From Prosthecobacter algae (GTDB lineage: Bacteria; Verrucomicrobiota; Verrucomicrobiia; Verrucomicrobiales; Verrucomicrobiaceae), in contig NZ_BAABIA010000005.1 in the NCBI RefSeq assembly GCF_039542385.1, positions 248,001 to 312,000 of the forward strand: a stretch of DNA of 64,000 nucleotides. Reading direction: 5' to 3'. The notes under the pieces were generated by a model. The model made no database searches. It was not told the DNA's origin and saw only the letters and a list, made by a program, of their open reading frames with translations. The position numbers and the translations under genes were made by a program. Below, in pieces: positions 26,266 to 34,974 of this stretch (the stretch's first letter is position 1; every line of letters begins with the position of its first letter).

Positions 26266-27567
26266 TCACACCAGGGCGGCGATGGGCACACCGCGCTTGG
26301 CCCCGGTACCGCCGTAGATGCTGAAGCTGCCCCCGCTGCCTGCGGAGATGGTTTCCACCGGCGGCACGCCCAGCAGGGCCCCGAGGGTGGCGTGAAAGTC
26401 CAGCACGGACACCGGATTTTCCACCACCCGCGTGCCCGTTTCATCCGTCCGTCCATAGGCCTGCCCGCCCTTCACACGCCCCCCGGCGATGAAGGAGGAA
26501 AACGCCACCGGATGGTGGTCGCGGCCCGTGCCATTGAGCTTCGGCGAACGGCCAAATTCCGTGGTGAGGACCACCAGAGTGCTTTCCAGCAGGCCCAGCG
26601 ATTCCAGGTCCTTCAGCAGGGTGCTCACCGCCGCATCCACCCGCGAGGACAGCGCCTCCACCTGGGCAAAGTTGTTTGCATGCGTGTCCCAGCCGCCCAG
26701 CTCGATCTCCACAAACTTCGTCCCGCGCTGCACCAGCCGCCGGGCCAGCAGGACACCCCGGCCAAAGGAATCGTTGCCATAGTCTTCCATCAGCCCGCCT
26801 TTTTCCTGGCTGAGGTCAAAGGCATCGAGGTCCTTGCTGGTCATCAGCTTGATGGCATCCGCATAGACATCGGCATGGGCCTTCACCTCGTCCATCGGGT
26901 AGCGGCGCAGGAAGTCCTCATTCAGCTTGCCCGCTAGGCCGCTGCGCTTGCGCAGGGAGGTCATGGAGTCGCCGTTTTGCAGCTGCGTGTGCTCCAGTCC
27001 CTTGGCAGGGTCCAGCACCGGCACGGGGGCATAGCGCGCATCCATGAAGCCGCTGCCGGGATGGCCCGCCAGATCGCCTAACCGAATGTAGGGAGGCAGG
27101 GTGGAGTGCCCCTGCGTGACCTGCCGCGCCACCCATGCACCCAGGGCCGGATGGCGGATGGAAGGGGAGGTCTCATAACCCGTGAGCACCTTGTAGGTGC
27201 CCGGCTCATGCGCGCCCTGGGTATGGGTCATGGAGCGGATCACCGCCATCTGCGGGGCGTGATCCGCCAGCTTGGGAAAGTAGCCGGAGAACTGCAAGCC
27301 AGCGGCCTTGGTGCTGATGGTGCTCACCGGCCCCTGATAGCCAGCCGGTGCCTCCGGCTTGGTGTCGAAAGTGTCCAGGTGGCTCATGCCTCCGCTCATG
27401 TAGAGGTAGATCACATGCGAGGCATGCTGGGGCGCACTGGTCTCCGTTTCCAGCGCGCGCAGCAGCCCGGCGGGCGGTACCAGGCTCACCCCCAGGCAGG
27501 TCCGGGCCAGGCGGGAAACGAACTGGCGGCGGGAGACTTCATCGAGTCGGTTCAAAGGCGTCTTCAT
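26266..27567 (-). CDS. DUF1501 protein, Tat-exported
   Basis: The 433-residue DUF1501 protein belongs to the alkaline-phosphatase/sulfatase-like superfamily that is expanded in Planctomycetes and Verrucomicrobia. A twin-arginine motif SRRQF is at 12-16. Conserved DUF1501 phrases include YLYMSGGMSHLDTFDTKP, HTQGAHEPGTY, GGWDTHANNF and TTEFGRSPKLNGTGRDHHP. It is translated 14 bases after the large DUF1549/DUF1553 gene, and the two families are nearly always paired. The joint function is not established; an envelope or periplasmic role is inferred from the signals. Confidence 0.92.
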   Translation of the reverse strand: MKTPLNRLDEVSRRQFVSRLARTCLGVSLVPPAGLLRALETETSAPQHASHVIYLYMSGGMSHLDTFDTKPEAPAGYQGPVSTISTKAAGLQFSGYFPKLADHAPQMAVIRSMTHTQGAHEPGTYKVLTGYETSPSIRHPALGAWVARQVTQGHSTLPPYIRLGDLAGHPGSGFMDARYAPVPVLDPAKGLEHTQLQNGDSMTSLRKRSGLAGKLNEDFLRRYPMDEVKAHADVYADAIKLMTSKDLDAFDLSQEKGGLMEDYGNDSFGRGVLLARRLVQRGTKFVEIELGGWDTHANNFAQVEALSSRVDAAVSTLLKDLESLGLLESTLVVLTTEFGRSPKLNGTGRDHHPVAFSSFIAGGRVKGGQAYGRTDETGTRVVENPVSVLDFHATLGALLGVPPVETISAGSGGSFSIYGGTGAKRGVPIAALV

Positions 27568-27581
27568 GGCATCAGCAGGGG

Positions 27582-30500
27582 TTATTTTTGAAACACAAAC
27601 TCAGCGGTGGAAAGAAGCGTGCGCGCCAGCGTCTTGGCATTGCGCGTCTCGCCTAGAATGTCCAGGCAATCGTCCAGCTCCGCCGCCGTCGGCTCCCGCG
27701 TCAGCACCGTCATGAAGGCGCTGCGGGCCACATCGCGGGCATTGCTGGAGGCACGCAGGCTGTCCGAAAGTGGACTGCCGGACCGGGCCACATGGTCAAA
27801 GAAATCACTGTTCAGCATCAGCAGCGCCTGCGGCACGGTGGAGGCGCTCCATGCATCGCCGATGAAGTCCCGGCTGCCCTGGCCAAACATGCGCAGGAAG
27901 TGCCCGTCCGGCGTCGGCTGGGGTAGCTCGGAGGCGCGCTCCAGCCCGCCACCGGCGAATTCCTGGGCCATGTCCCCGCGCAGCCGGGCGCGGCGTTGTT
28001 CGGCCTTCATCTCGCGTTCTTCCTCGCCCGCCATCTGCTTGGCCACCTGGGTCACTTCGCTGGTCTTTTTGGCAGCGGCAGCAGCTTCTAGCTTCGCCAC
28101 TTCAGGCGGGTCAAAGTTCAGCTTCACATCCAGGTCATCCACAGCCAGCGCCATCATGGAATCCCACACCTGCTCGGCCGAAAGCCGCCGCACCACCGGG
28201 CCAGGAAAGCGATAGGCCACCGTGGGATCTTCCACGGGCAGGCCCGCCTCCTGCTGGTAGGCCTGCGTCAGGCACAGGATGCGCAGGATCTGCCGCACAT
28301 CATACCGGGACTGCCGGACCACATGCACCAGGTATTGCGCCAGGTCCGGATTGTCGCAGTCCGCCACCTCCCGCACATGGTCCACCGGGCCTGCAAAGGG
28401 CTGGCCAAAAAGCCTCTCCCAAAGCCGGTTCGCCAGCGTCAGGCTGAAGCGCGCATTGTCCGGTGCCGTCACCCAGGCCGCCAGCGTATCCGCCGCGCGG
28501 GTCTGGCCTTTCGGCGTCTCCCCATACAGCACCGCCGCAGGCAGGGCCTCGCCCGGCTTGCCATCGCTGTATTGATAGTCATCCGGCAGCAGCGCGGGGC
28601 TGCCTTCACCATTGGTCACTCCGGTGCCGCCAGCCGCCTTTTGCAGGGCCTGGATGGCATCGCTCACACGCTCATAGCGAGCGCGCCTTTCCGGGTCGGC
28701 CCGGTTCATCGCCATGCGGTCATAACGCTCCGCCGCCTCCTGCACCGCCTTCGCCTCCACCTGCCCCACGGAGGTCTCCTCCGTGGCGGTCTGGATGCCG
28801 GAGGTCCAGGCCATGAACTGGTGATAGTCCTTCCGCGTCCAGCGGTCATAGGGATGGTCATGGCACTGCGCGCAGGAAATCTGGGTGCCTAAAAACAGCG
28901 TGGCCGTGCTCTCGATGTTCGCCGCGCGGTTCACCCCGTCGCGCAGGTAATAGCCCGCCGCCGGGGCCCGCCAGCCGTAGCCTTCGGGGCTGATGAGCTC
29001 GCGCGCCCATTGGTCATACGGTTTGTTATCCCGGACGCTCTGCTTTATCCAGGCCAGGTAAAAGTCGCCCTTCACCCCTTCGGCCAGTTCATCCCGCGCC
29101 CGCAGCAGGCCGCTCCAGTAATTGAACATGTGGCTGACGTGGCCGTTCGAGGCCAGCAGCTCATCCACTAGGCGGGCGCGTTTGTCTGCCTGCTTGTCCT
29201 TGAGAAAACGGCTGGCCTCCGGGGCAGTGGGGATGCGTCCGACCAAGTCCAGATACACCCGGCGCAGCCAGGTGCTTTCCGCCGCCAGCGCACGCGGCTC
29301 CTGCCCATGCCGGGCCAGATCCTGGCGCAGCAATTCGTCGATCCGCCGCGCAGTGGCCTGCACCTGGGCCGTATCCACCGCCTCATTCTGGGTGGAAATC
29401 TGCACCTCCTTGGCGCGCTCGGACGTCCATTCGCCAAAGTCCGCCCCCTCCTCCACCCAGCGGTGGATGAGGCCCTTTTCCTCCGAGGTCAGCGGCGTGC
29501 TTTCGTCCTTCGGCGGCATGGCCTCCTCGTGGTCGGCTGGCAGGGTGTGGGATCTCACCAGCGTGCTGCGATCCGGCTTGTGGGGAAAGAGCAGGTTGTC
29601 CGTGCGGCTCTTTTCACGGATCGCCGCCAAGTCATCCAGGCGGATGCCGCCCTTCGGCTTCTTCAACTTGCCGCTGTGGCATTCAAAGCAGGAGCGCTGC
29701 AGGATGGGCAGCACGTGCCGTTCAAAGTCCACCCTTTGCAGCGAGGTCAGCGCCACATCCGCAGGCACCTCCGGCCCCGGTTTGGAGGTCAGGCGCATGG
29801 GGACGGGCAGCTTGGCCTCCAGCACCTCCACCATCGGCACCGGCTGGGGCATCGCTGGCGGCAGCGGGGAAGATTCCGCCACCTCTTTGGGCACCGGAAC
29901 CGGGGCGGGCGGCACCTCCACAGGCGCGGCGGCAGGTGGGGCGGCAGCGATGCTAACCTTGGGCAAAACCATCTCCTGGACAGGAGGCGCGGGCATCTCC
30001 GGTGCGACCTCAGGCGGCAAGGCAGGCGCAGGGGCGGGCAGCCCCGCGATCAGCACCCCATGCATGAGAAAAGGCTCTCCGGTGCGCTGCACGATGACGG
30101 GGCCTAACTCCAAACGCAACACAGCCTCCGGCCACAGCAGCGAGCCTGCCATCCCGCCCATGAACACCGCCGCCGCAGCCGTGGTCCACCGGGGCAGCAT
30201 GGCCCACACTGGGGCTGCGCGCCGGGTACGACCACCTTTGCCCCGCTTTGCTGCCCCTAGCGTGGCAGCCAGGATCTCCTGCTCCAACCGGCTCACGGGC
30301 GCGGCCTTGAGGCTGGCCAGGATGCTCTCGCCCAGCCCTGCCATGACCTTTTTGTCCTCCAGCAAAACCTTCAGCGCCGCATCCAGCGCGATCTGCTTTT
30401 TCAGCTCCATCTGCACCCCGGCATCCTGAGCCAGCGCAGCCTCGTCTTCCTTGGAAAGGCAGCCCTCCAGCAGCTTGGCGATGTCTTCGTCCCGGTTCAT
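27582..30500 (-). CDS. Anti-sigma-like/cytochrome/DUF1549-DUF1553 fusion protein
   Basis: The product has 972 residues. Residues 1-95 are cytoplasmic and resemble a zinc-less anti-sigma segment. One membrane helix lies at about 104-124, then a proline/alanine-rich spacer to about 245. Next comes a planctomycete-type cytochrome c domain with haem site CFECH at 271-275, then DUF1549 (with a second CxxCH, CAQCH, in the phrase CAQCHDHPYDRW) and DUF1553 to the C-terminus. The start overlaps the upstream ECF sigma gene by four bases. The arrangement suggests that the N-terminus holds the sigma factor while the outer part senses or processes something. That coupling is inference. Confidence 0.87.
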   Translation of the reverse strand: MNRDEDIAKLLEGCLSKEDEAALAQDAGVQMELKKQIALDAALKVLLEDKKVMAGLGESILASLKAAPVSRLEQEILAATLGAAKRGKGGRTRRAAPVWAMLPRWTTAAAAVFMGGMAGSLLWPEAVLRLELGPVIVQRTGEPFLMHGVLIAGLPAPAPALPPEVAPEMPAPPVQEMVLPKVSIAAAPPAAAPVEVPPAPVPVPKEVAESSPLPPAMPQPVPMVEVLEAKLPVPMRLTSKPGPEVPADVALTSLQRVDFERHVLPILQRSCFECHSGKLKKPKGGIRLDDLAAIREKSRTDNLLFPHKPDRSTLVRSHTLPADHEEAMPPKDESTPLTSEEKGLIHRWVEEGADFGEWTSERAKEVQISTQNEAVDTAQVQATARRIDELLRQDLARHGQEPRALAAESTWLRRVYLDLVGRIPTAPEASRFLKDKQADKRARLVDELLASNGHVSHMFNYWSGLLRARDELAEGVKGDFYLAWIKQSVRDNKPYDQWARELISPEGYGWRAPAAGYYLRDGVNRAANIESTATLFLGTQISCAQCHDHPYDRWTRKDYHQFMAWTSGIQTATEETSVGQVEAKAVQEAAERYDRMAMNRADPERRARYERVSDAIQALQKAAGGTGVTNGEGSPALLPDDYQYSDGKPGEALPAAVLYGETPKGQTRAADTLAAWVTAPDNARFSLTLANRLWERLFGQPFAGPVDHVREVADCDNPDLAQYLVHVVRQSRYDVRQILRILCLTQAYQQEAGLPVEDPTVAYRFPGPVVRRLSAEQVWDSMMALAVDDLDVKLNFDPPEVAKLEAAAAAKKTSEVTQVAKQMAGEEEREMKAEQRRARLRGDMAQEFAGGGLERASELPQPTPDGHFLRMFGQGSRDFIGDAWSASTVPQALLMLNSDFFDHVARSGSPLSDSLRASSNARDVARSAFMTVLTREPTAAELDDCLDILGETRNAKTLARTLLSTAEFVFQK

Positions 30501-31075
30501 GGCGTGACTCCTTCCATCTGAGATTCAATGCACTGGCGCAACTGCTGGCGGATGCGCATCAGCACCGTGCGTACGCCCAGGGTGCTGCGGCCCGTGCGCT
30601 GGGCGATCTCCTCGCTGCTCAGCTCCTGCTCATAGCGCAGCGTCAGCAACTCCCGCTGGCTGAGGCGCAACTTTTCCACGCAGCGGGCCAGGTAGTCCGC
30701 CTCCTCGCTGGCCGCCGGTGCATCCATTTGGGCCAGCGCCAGCTCCCAGCGCAGGTGCTCGCCATAGCGTTCGTGCTTCACCGATTCCCGAGCATGGGCC
30801 TTCAGGCGATCACGCAACTGATGATGCGCGATGCTGCGCAGCCAGGCCTGCATGGAGCCGTGGGTAAATTCCGCCAGATGCCGGTAGGCAAACACAAAGG
30901 CATCATGCGCCACCTCATCAATCAAGTCCGCCACCGGGGCGCGCAAGGCAAGGTAAGTGCGCAATGGCTGCAGATGACGGCCCAGCAGCACCCGGAAAGC
31001 CGCTTCTTGGCCGTCTTCCGCATGTCGGGCGAGCCGCTCATCAGGCTCAGATTCTAAGTCAGGCAGGTTGGCCAT
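30497..31075 (-). CDS. ECF RNA polymerase sigma factor
   Basis: This 192-residue ECF sigma factor has region 2 near 25-95 (VADLIDEVAHDAFVFAYRHL, with SMQAWLRSIAHHQLRDRLKAH) and a region 4 helix-turn-helix near 140-185 (LSQRELLTLRYEQELSSEEIAQRTGRSTLGVRTVLMRIRQQL). Its stop overlaps the start of the DUF1549/DUF1553 fusion gene, whose N-terminus is the likely anti-sigma. The DUF1501 gene completes the operon. Self-activation of the operon is the usual arrangement but was not tested. Confidence 0.9.
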   Translation of the reverse strand: MANLPDLESEPDERLARHAEDGQEAAFRVLLGRHLQPLRTYLALRAPVADLIDEVAHDAFVFAYRHLAEFTHGSMQAWLRSIAHHQLRDRLKAHARESVKHERYGEHLRWELALAQMDAPAASEEADYLARCVEKLRLSQRELLTLRYEQELSSEEIAQRTGRSTLGVRTVLMRIRQQLRQCIESQMEGVTP

Positions 31076-31163
31076 ACACAGCTTTATGGACGTCAGTCCT
31101 CCCGGTGTGGCAGAAAAAGATCCCGCTGTCGAGATTCTCCGTTCTGGAGGCCCCTTCCCTCCC

Positions 31164-33506
31164 TTACCTTTGCAGCATCATCAGAAGCTGGCGCGCCTCC
31201 TGGAAACCGGGCTGAATCGTGAGCGCGCGCTGGGCTGCCGCAATGGCCGCCTGCTTTTGCCCGAGCTGAGCCAGGATGGTGGCACGGGCGTAGGGGATTC
31301 CGGGGTCGCTAGGATCTGCCGCCTCACCTTTGCGCAAAGCATCCATGGCCTCCGCCGTGCGGCCTAGGCCATTGAGGGCCAGCCCCAGATTGTACCAAGC
31401 CCGAGCGTACTGCGGGCTGACGCGCACGCACTCTTTCAAGGCGGCGATGGTGGCCTCCATGTCTCCGGTTTCGCTCAGGGCCAGGCCTAACTCATAGTGA
31501 AACTGCCCCTCATTCGGCGCGAGGCGGATGGCATCGCGCAGTTTCTCGATGACCTTCGTCGTGTTGCCCGCAGCGCTGAACAGCATGGCCAGATCATGAT
31601 GAAACGGCGGCGAGTTCGGGTCCCACAGAATGGCCGTCTCCATGTGCTGGATGGCACGCGGCACGTCCCGCAGCGCGTAGTAAAACTGGCCCAACTGCAT
31701 TTGCCCGGCTGGCTGGTCACCATTCAGCCGCAGCATGTGTTGCAGGTCCTGGCCTGCGGGGCTGTCCAGCTTCAGCCCGTCTCTCAGCGTCCACGCGGCG
31801 GTCACGCGCACACTGCGCACGGGATCTTCCAGCAGCTTTTCCGTGGTGGCGCGCAGGCTGCTGTCTTGCAGCGCAGGCTCCAGCACACGGGCCGCCGCCT
31901 GCCGCACCATGGGGTGCTCATGCGCGGTCTGTTTGGCCACGGCTTGCTGCACTTTCGGTTCGGCCATCCAGCGGTCCAGCAGCAGCGTGGCGCTGGCTTT
32001 CCAGTGGGCGGTGTCGTCGCTTTCCAGCAGGGCCAGCAGGCCGTCGCGTCCTTCGGGATTTCCCTGGCGGGCTTTGGCGATGGTCTGTGCCCGGCTGCGG
32101 GTGCGGCGGTTCATCTTGTCGCCATACCATTTTTCCGTCGCGGCCAGCGCCCAGTCCACCGTCTGGTCCGTGTGGCATTTGTTGCAGGCATTCGGCACGC
32201 CATGCTCCTTGGTCAGCAGCGGATCAGGAATGGTGAACCCATGGTCATGACGCGGATGCCGCTGCATGTAGGTCGTCTGCGGCATGTGGCAGTTGATGCA
32301 CTGGTTCCCCGCACTGGCGGCCTGGTGAAAGCTGTGCGCCTCCGGCACGATCACGGGAGCGTTTGGGTAGCCTCCCGGCGTGTGGCAGCGCACGCAGAGC
32401 TGGTTGCCCGGCAGGATCGTCTTCATGCTGTGCATGTCATGGCAGTCCATGCAGCGCACCCCCGCATGGTGCATGCGGCTGCTGAAGAAACTGGCGAATT
32501 CGTAGTTCTCATCGCGAATCTGGCCATCCGGGTAATAGACATCCGTGTGGTCCGTGATGGTCAGCAGGTAATGGTCCCAAAAGGATTCGCCCGGCACAAA
32601 GTCCCCGGTGATCTCTCCGCGCCGTGCGTGACAGCCCGCGCAGTTTTCCGTGTGCTGGTCCCGGCTCCAGGCCACCAGCGTGGGGTCCTTTTCGCCGCCC
32701 GGTTTGCCCTTGTACTGACGCTGCCAGTCATCGTGCGCCTTCATCGGCCCGTGGCAGGATTCGCAGCTCACCGTCATCTCCGCCATGCGGGTCTGATAGC
32801 TGTCCGTCTCCAGATCATAGTTTTTGCGCACGCGGGTGTTGTGGCAGCTCGCACACATCTGGTTCCACACCATGCCGCGCCCGGTCCAGTGGCCCCACTC
32901 GCCGGGCTTGCGATCTTCATCGCCATAGACATTGAACCAGTCTCCCTTCACCGGATCAAAGCAGGCCTCCATGGAATGCAGGCGGCCATTTTTCCCCTTC
33001 ACCAAATACTGCCGCAGCGGCGCATGGCCGATCACCCGCTCCACCGACCAAGGCTTCGTTTCGCCATCAAAACCGAGGGAGGTGATCTGGTACACGCCGT
33101 TCTCTTTCCGCGCCTCGGAGGTCTGCGTGCCATGCTTGAAAATCTGCGGCGGCTGAAAGCCTGCGAGGTCCAGCTTGTCATCCGGCAAACGTTCCGCGAG
33201 TCCGTGGTGGGAGCCCTTCCACTTGTCGAACTCCACCGCATGACACTCCTTGCAGGACTGCGAGCCTGCATACTGGGCAAAGGCGGCCTTTTCATCCGGC
33301 ATCACAAAGGCCTGCACAGGCTTCTTCGGCTCTGCCATCACCGGCACAGGTGTGTAAGAGGGCTTCTTCGGCCACAGGGCCCAGCCAATGCCGCCCACCA
33401 CCGCCAGCAGGCCCGCCACCACCCACACCATCCCTGCCGACGATCCTCCCTCGCCAGAAGGCGGGGAAGGCGAAGGTGGAGGGGAATCCGGGCGGCGTTT
33501 TTTCAT
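31164..33506 (-). CDS. Membrane-anchored octahaem cytochrome c with TPR repeats
   Basis: This 780-residue protein has an N-terminal membrane anchor (about 26-44). Eight CxxCH haem-binding sites follow: CKECH, CASCH, CESCH, CAGCH, CMDCH, CVRCH, CINCH and CNKCH. This resembles the cytochrome c554/NrfA-like multihaem group. After about residue 430 come HEAT-like repeats (HPMVRQAAARVLEPAL, DPVRSVRVTAAWTLRDG) and then TPR repeats to the end (AEGQFHYELGLAL-type phrases). It probably moves electrons in the periplasm and docks other proteins through its repeats. The redox substrate is unknown. It stands alone, with a divergent yaeQ gene upstream. Confidence 0.88.
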   Translation of the reverse strand: MKKRRPDSPPPSPSPPSGEGGSSAGMVWVVAGLLAVVGGIGWALWPKKPSYTPVPVMAEPKKPVQAFVMPDEKAAFAQYAGSQSCKECHAVEFDKWKGSHHGLAERLPDDKLDLAGFQPPQIFKHGTQTSEARKENGVYQITSLGFDGETKPWSVERVIGHAPLRQYLVKGKNGRLHSMEACFDPVKGDWFNVYGDEDRKPGEWGHWTGRGMVWNQMCASCHNTRVRKNYDLETDSYQTRMAEMTVSCESCHGPMKAHDDWQRQYKGKPGGEKDPTLVAWSRDQHTENCAGCHARRGEITGDFVPGESFWDHYLLTITDHTDVYYPDGQIRDENYEFASFFSSRMHHAGVRCMDCHDMHSMKTILPGNQLCVRCHTPGGYPNAPVIVPEAHSFHQAASAGNQCINCHMPQTTYMQRHPRHDHGFTIPDPLLTKEHGVPNACNKCHTDQTVDWALAATEKWYGDKMNRRTRSRAQTIAKARQGNPEGRDGLLALLESDDTAHWKASATLLLDRWMAEPKVQQAVAKQTAHEHPMVRQAAARVLEPALQDSSLRATTEKLLEDPVRSVRVTAAWTLRDGLKLDSPAGQDLQHMLRLNGDQPAGQMQLGQFYYALRDVPRAIQHMETAILWDPNSPPFHHDLAMLFSAAGNTTKVIEKLRDAIRLAPNEGQFHYELGLALSETGDMEATIAALKECVRVSPQYARAWYNLGLALNGLGRTAEAMDALRKGEAADPSDPGIPYARATILAQLGQKQAAIAAAQRALTIQPGFQEARQLLMMLQR

Positions 33507-33680
33507 TCCGATTCAATACGTGGCAAAGCGGACCTGCGTCAACGTTCCACAGCCGCCGACCTGTCAACATAATGGCCCTTTACGCGCAGCACCCGAGCAC
33601 CTCTCCTTTTTTGCGCCCCGAAGATGGGGAAAGACACCCCTTGTTCCAGGCCCTCCCCTCGGTAAACTCGGCGTCCCCTT

Positions 33681-34238
33681 ATGGCACTCAAAGCCACCAT
33701 CTACAAAGCCAGCCTGGATGTCTCTGACATTGATCGCAATCTCTACAGCGATCACAGCCTCACCATCGCACGTCACCCTTCGGAAACCGATGAGCGGATG
33801 ATGATCCGCATCTTGGCCTTTGCCCTCAATGCACCGGCGAACAATGACCAGGGCCTGCTGGAATTTGGCAAGGACATGTGGGAACCCGATGAACCCTGCC
33901 TGGTGCAAAAGGACCTCACCGGCTTGCTTGTACACATCATCGAAGTCGGCCAGCCCGATGAAAAACGCATCACTCGCCTGTGCAGCCGCGCGGCCAAGGT
34001 CACCGTTTACAGCTTCAGCTCCAGCACCCCCACCTGGTGGGCAGGCATCGCTTCCAAACTCACCCGCCTGCGCAATCTCACCGTCTGGCAGGTCCCGGCA
34101 GAGGAGAGCCAAAAGCTGGCTGCCATGACCCAGCGCTCCATGAGCCTACAGATCACCCTTCAGGACGGGGCTCTGTTCATCGGCGATGGCACCGATTCCC
34201 TGGAGATCACCCTCCAGCGCCTCCACGGCCAGGAATAA
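33681..34238 (+). CDS. yaeQ: YaeQ family protein
   Basis: The 185-residue product matches YaeQ along its length: MALKATIYKASLDVSDIDRN at the start, HPSETDERMMIRILAFAL, and a PD-(D/E)XK-type core with DMWEPDEPCLVQKDLTG. Structurally, YaeQ proteins belong to the PD-(D/E)XK nuclease superfamily. A cellular role is not established, though an early link to transcription anti-termination was reported for the E. coli protein. The gene is divergent from the octahaem cytochrome and converges on tspO across a long palindrome. Confidence 0.92.
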   Translation: MALKATIYKASLDVSDIDRNLYSDHSLTIARHPSETDERMMIRILAFALNAPANNDQGLLEFGKDMWEPDEPCLVQKDLTGLLVHIIEVGQPDEKRITRLCSRAAKVTVYSFSSSTPTWWAGIASKLTRLRNLTVWQVPAEESQKLAAMTQRSMSLQITLQDGALFIGDGTDSLEITLQRLHGQE

Positions 34239-34244
34239 CTCCTG

Positions 34245-34414
34245 GTTAGACCGGTTTCCAAAAAGATTGTCCGATTGAAAAGGCGGGCGCGGTGGGATGA
34301 GTGGCAAGGCAAGAGCGCAGGCTGCTATCTTTACGATAACAGCCAAGCGAAAAACGACGCCAATCGTCCCACCCCGTCGCCGCTTTTCAGACAAGATTTT
34401 TGGTAATCGGTCTA
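34245..34414. repeat. About 170-bp imperfect palindrome between convergent genes
   Basis: Left end ttagaccggtttccaaaaag matches, inverted, the right end that finishes at tctagg (34411-34416). Further inward, gaaaaggcgggcgcggtggg pairs with the reverse of ccccgtcgccgcttttcag. The centre is a hairpin, ggctgctatc-tttac-gataacagcc (34320-34344). The whole interval can fold as one long hairpin with some mismatches. It fills the gap between yaeQ and tspO and reaches the tspO stop codon. It may be a MITE-like insertion or a bidirectional terminator. Confidence 0.65.
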
Positions 34415-34897
34415 GGCCGGATTCAGCCGCCACAGGGTAAAGTTCAGCGCCGTGGCAAAGGACACCCAGGCCAGATACGGGACGAACAATAACCCGGCTG
34501 CCCGGCTCACTTGCCAAAAGTGCAGCAGCGTGAGGCCAATGAAAACCCACAGGGCCACGATGACGGCAAGCGCTGCGCCCAACTGGTGCGCACCAAAGAA
34601 AACCGGCGTCCACGCGGCATTCAGCGCCAACTGGATGAAGTAGAGGCTGAGCGGACGCTTTTGTGAGCCGAAGCCGCCACGCTTCCACACCAGCCAGGCC
34701 GCCACTGCCATCAGCGTGTAGAGCAGCGTCCAGGCCGGGCCAAACACCCAGGAGGGCGGGTTCCAGCTCGGCTTGCTCAGCGCCGCATACCAGCTCCCCG
34801 GCGGTGAAAAGGCCCCAAACGCAGGCGCACAAAAGGTGATGACGATGAAGCCCAGAAGCACAAGCCCCTGGCGCAAGGTGGATGAAGATGAGCCCAT
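34412..34897 (-). CDS. tspO: TspO/MBR family membrane protein
   Basis: This 161-residue protein has the five membrane segments of the TspO (translocator/peripheral benzodiazepine receptor) family and its conserved aromatic signatures: WYAALSKPSWNPPSWVFGPAW, YFIQLALNAAWTPVFFG, and LLFVPYLAWVSFATALN near the C-terminus. TspO proteins bind tetrapyrroles and affect their turnover and stress regulation. The target pathway here is unknown. It is transcribed alone toward yaeQ. Confidence 0.95.
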   Translation of the reverse strand: MGSSSSTLRQGLVLLGFIVITFCAPAFGAFSPPGSWYAALSKPSWNPPSWVFGPAWTLLYTLMAVAAWLVWKRGGFGSQKRPLSLYFIQLALNAAWTPVFFGAHQLGAALAVIVALWVFIGLTLLHFWQVSRAAGLLFVPYLAWVSFATALNFTLWRLNPA

Positions 34898-34974
34898 AGC
34901 TGCACATCATACGCAGGAAATCGGCCCTGTGGACCTCTCCCAAAAAAAGACCTTCCTTTTCGCCCATCCAAAAG

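Noticed and set aside
31497-33572. A 691-codon frame opposite the octahaem cytochrome
   Set aside because: His/Arg-rich antisense product. The minus strand carries eight haem motifs.
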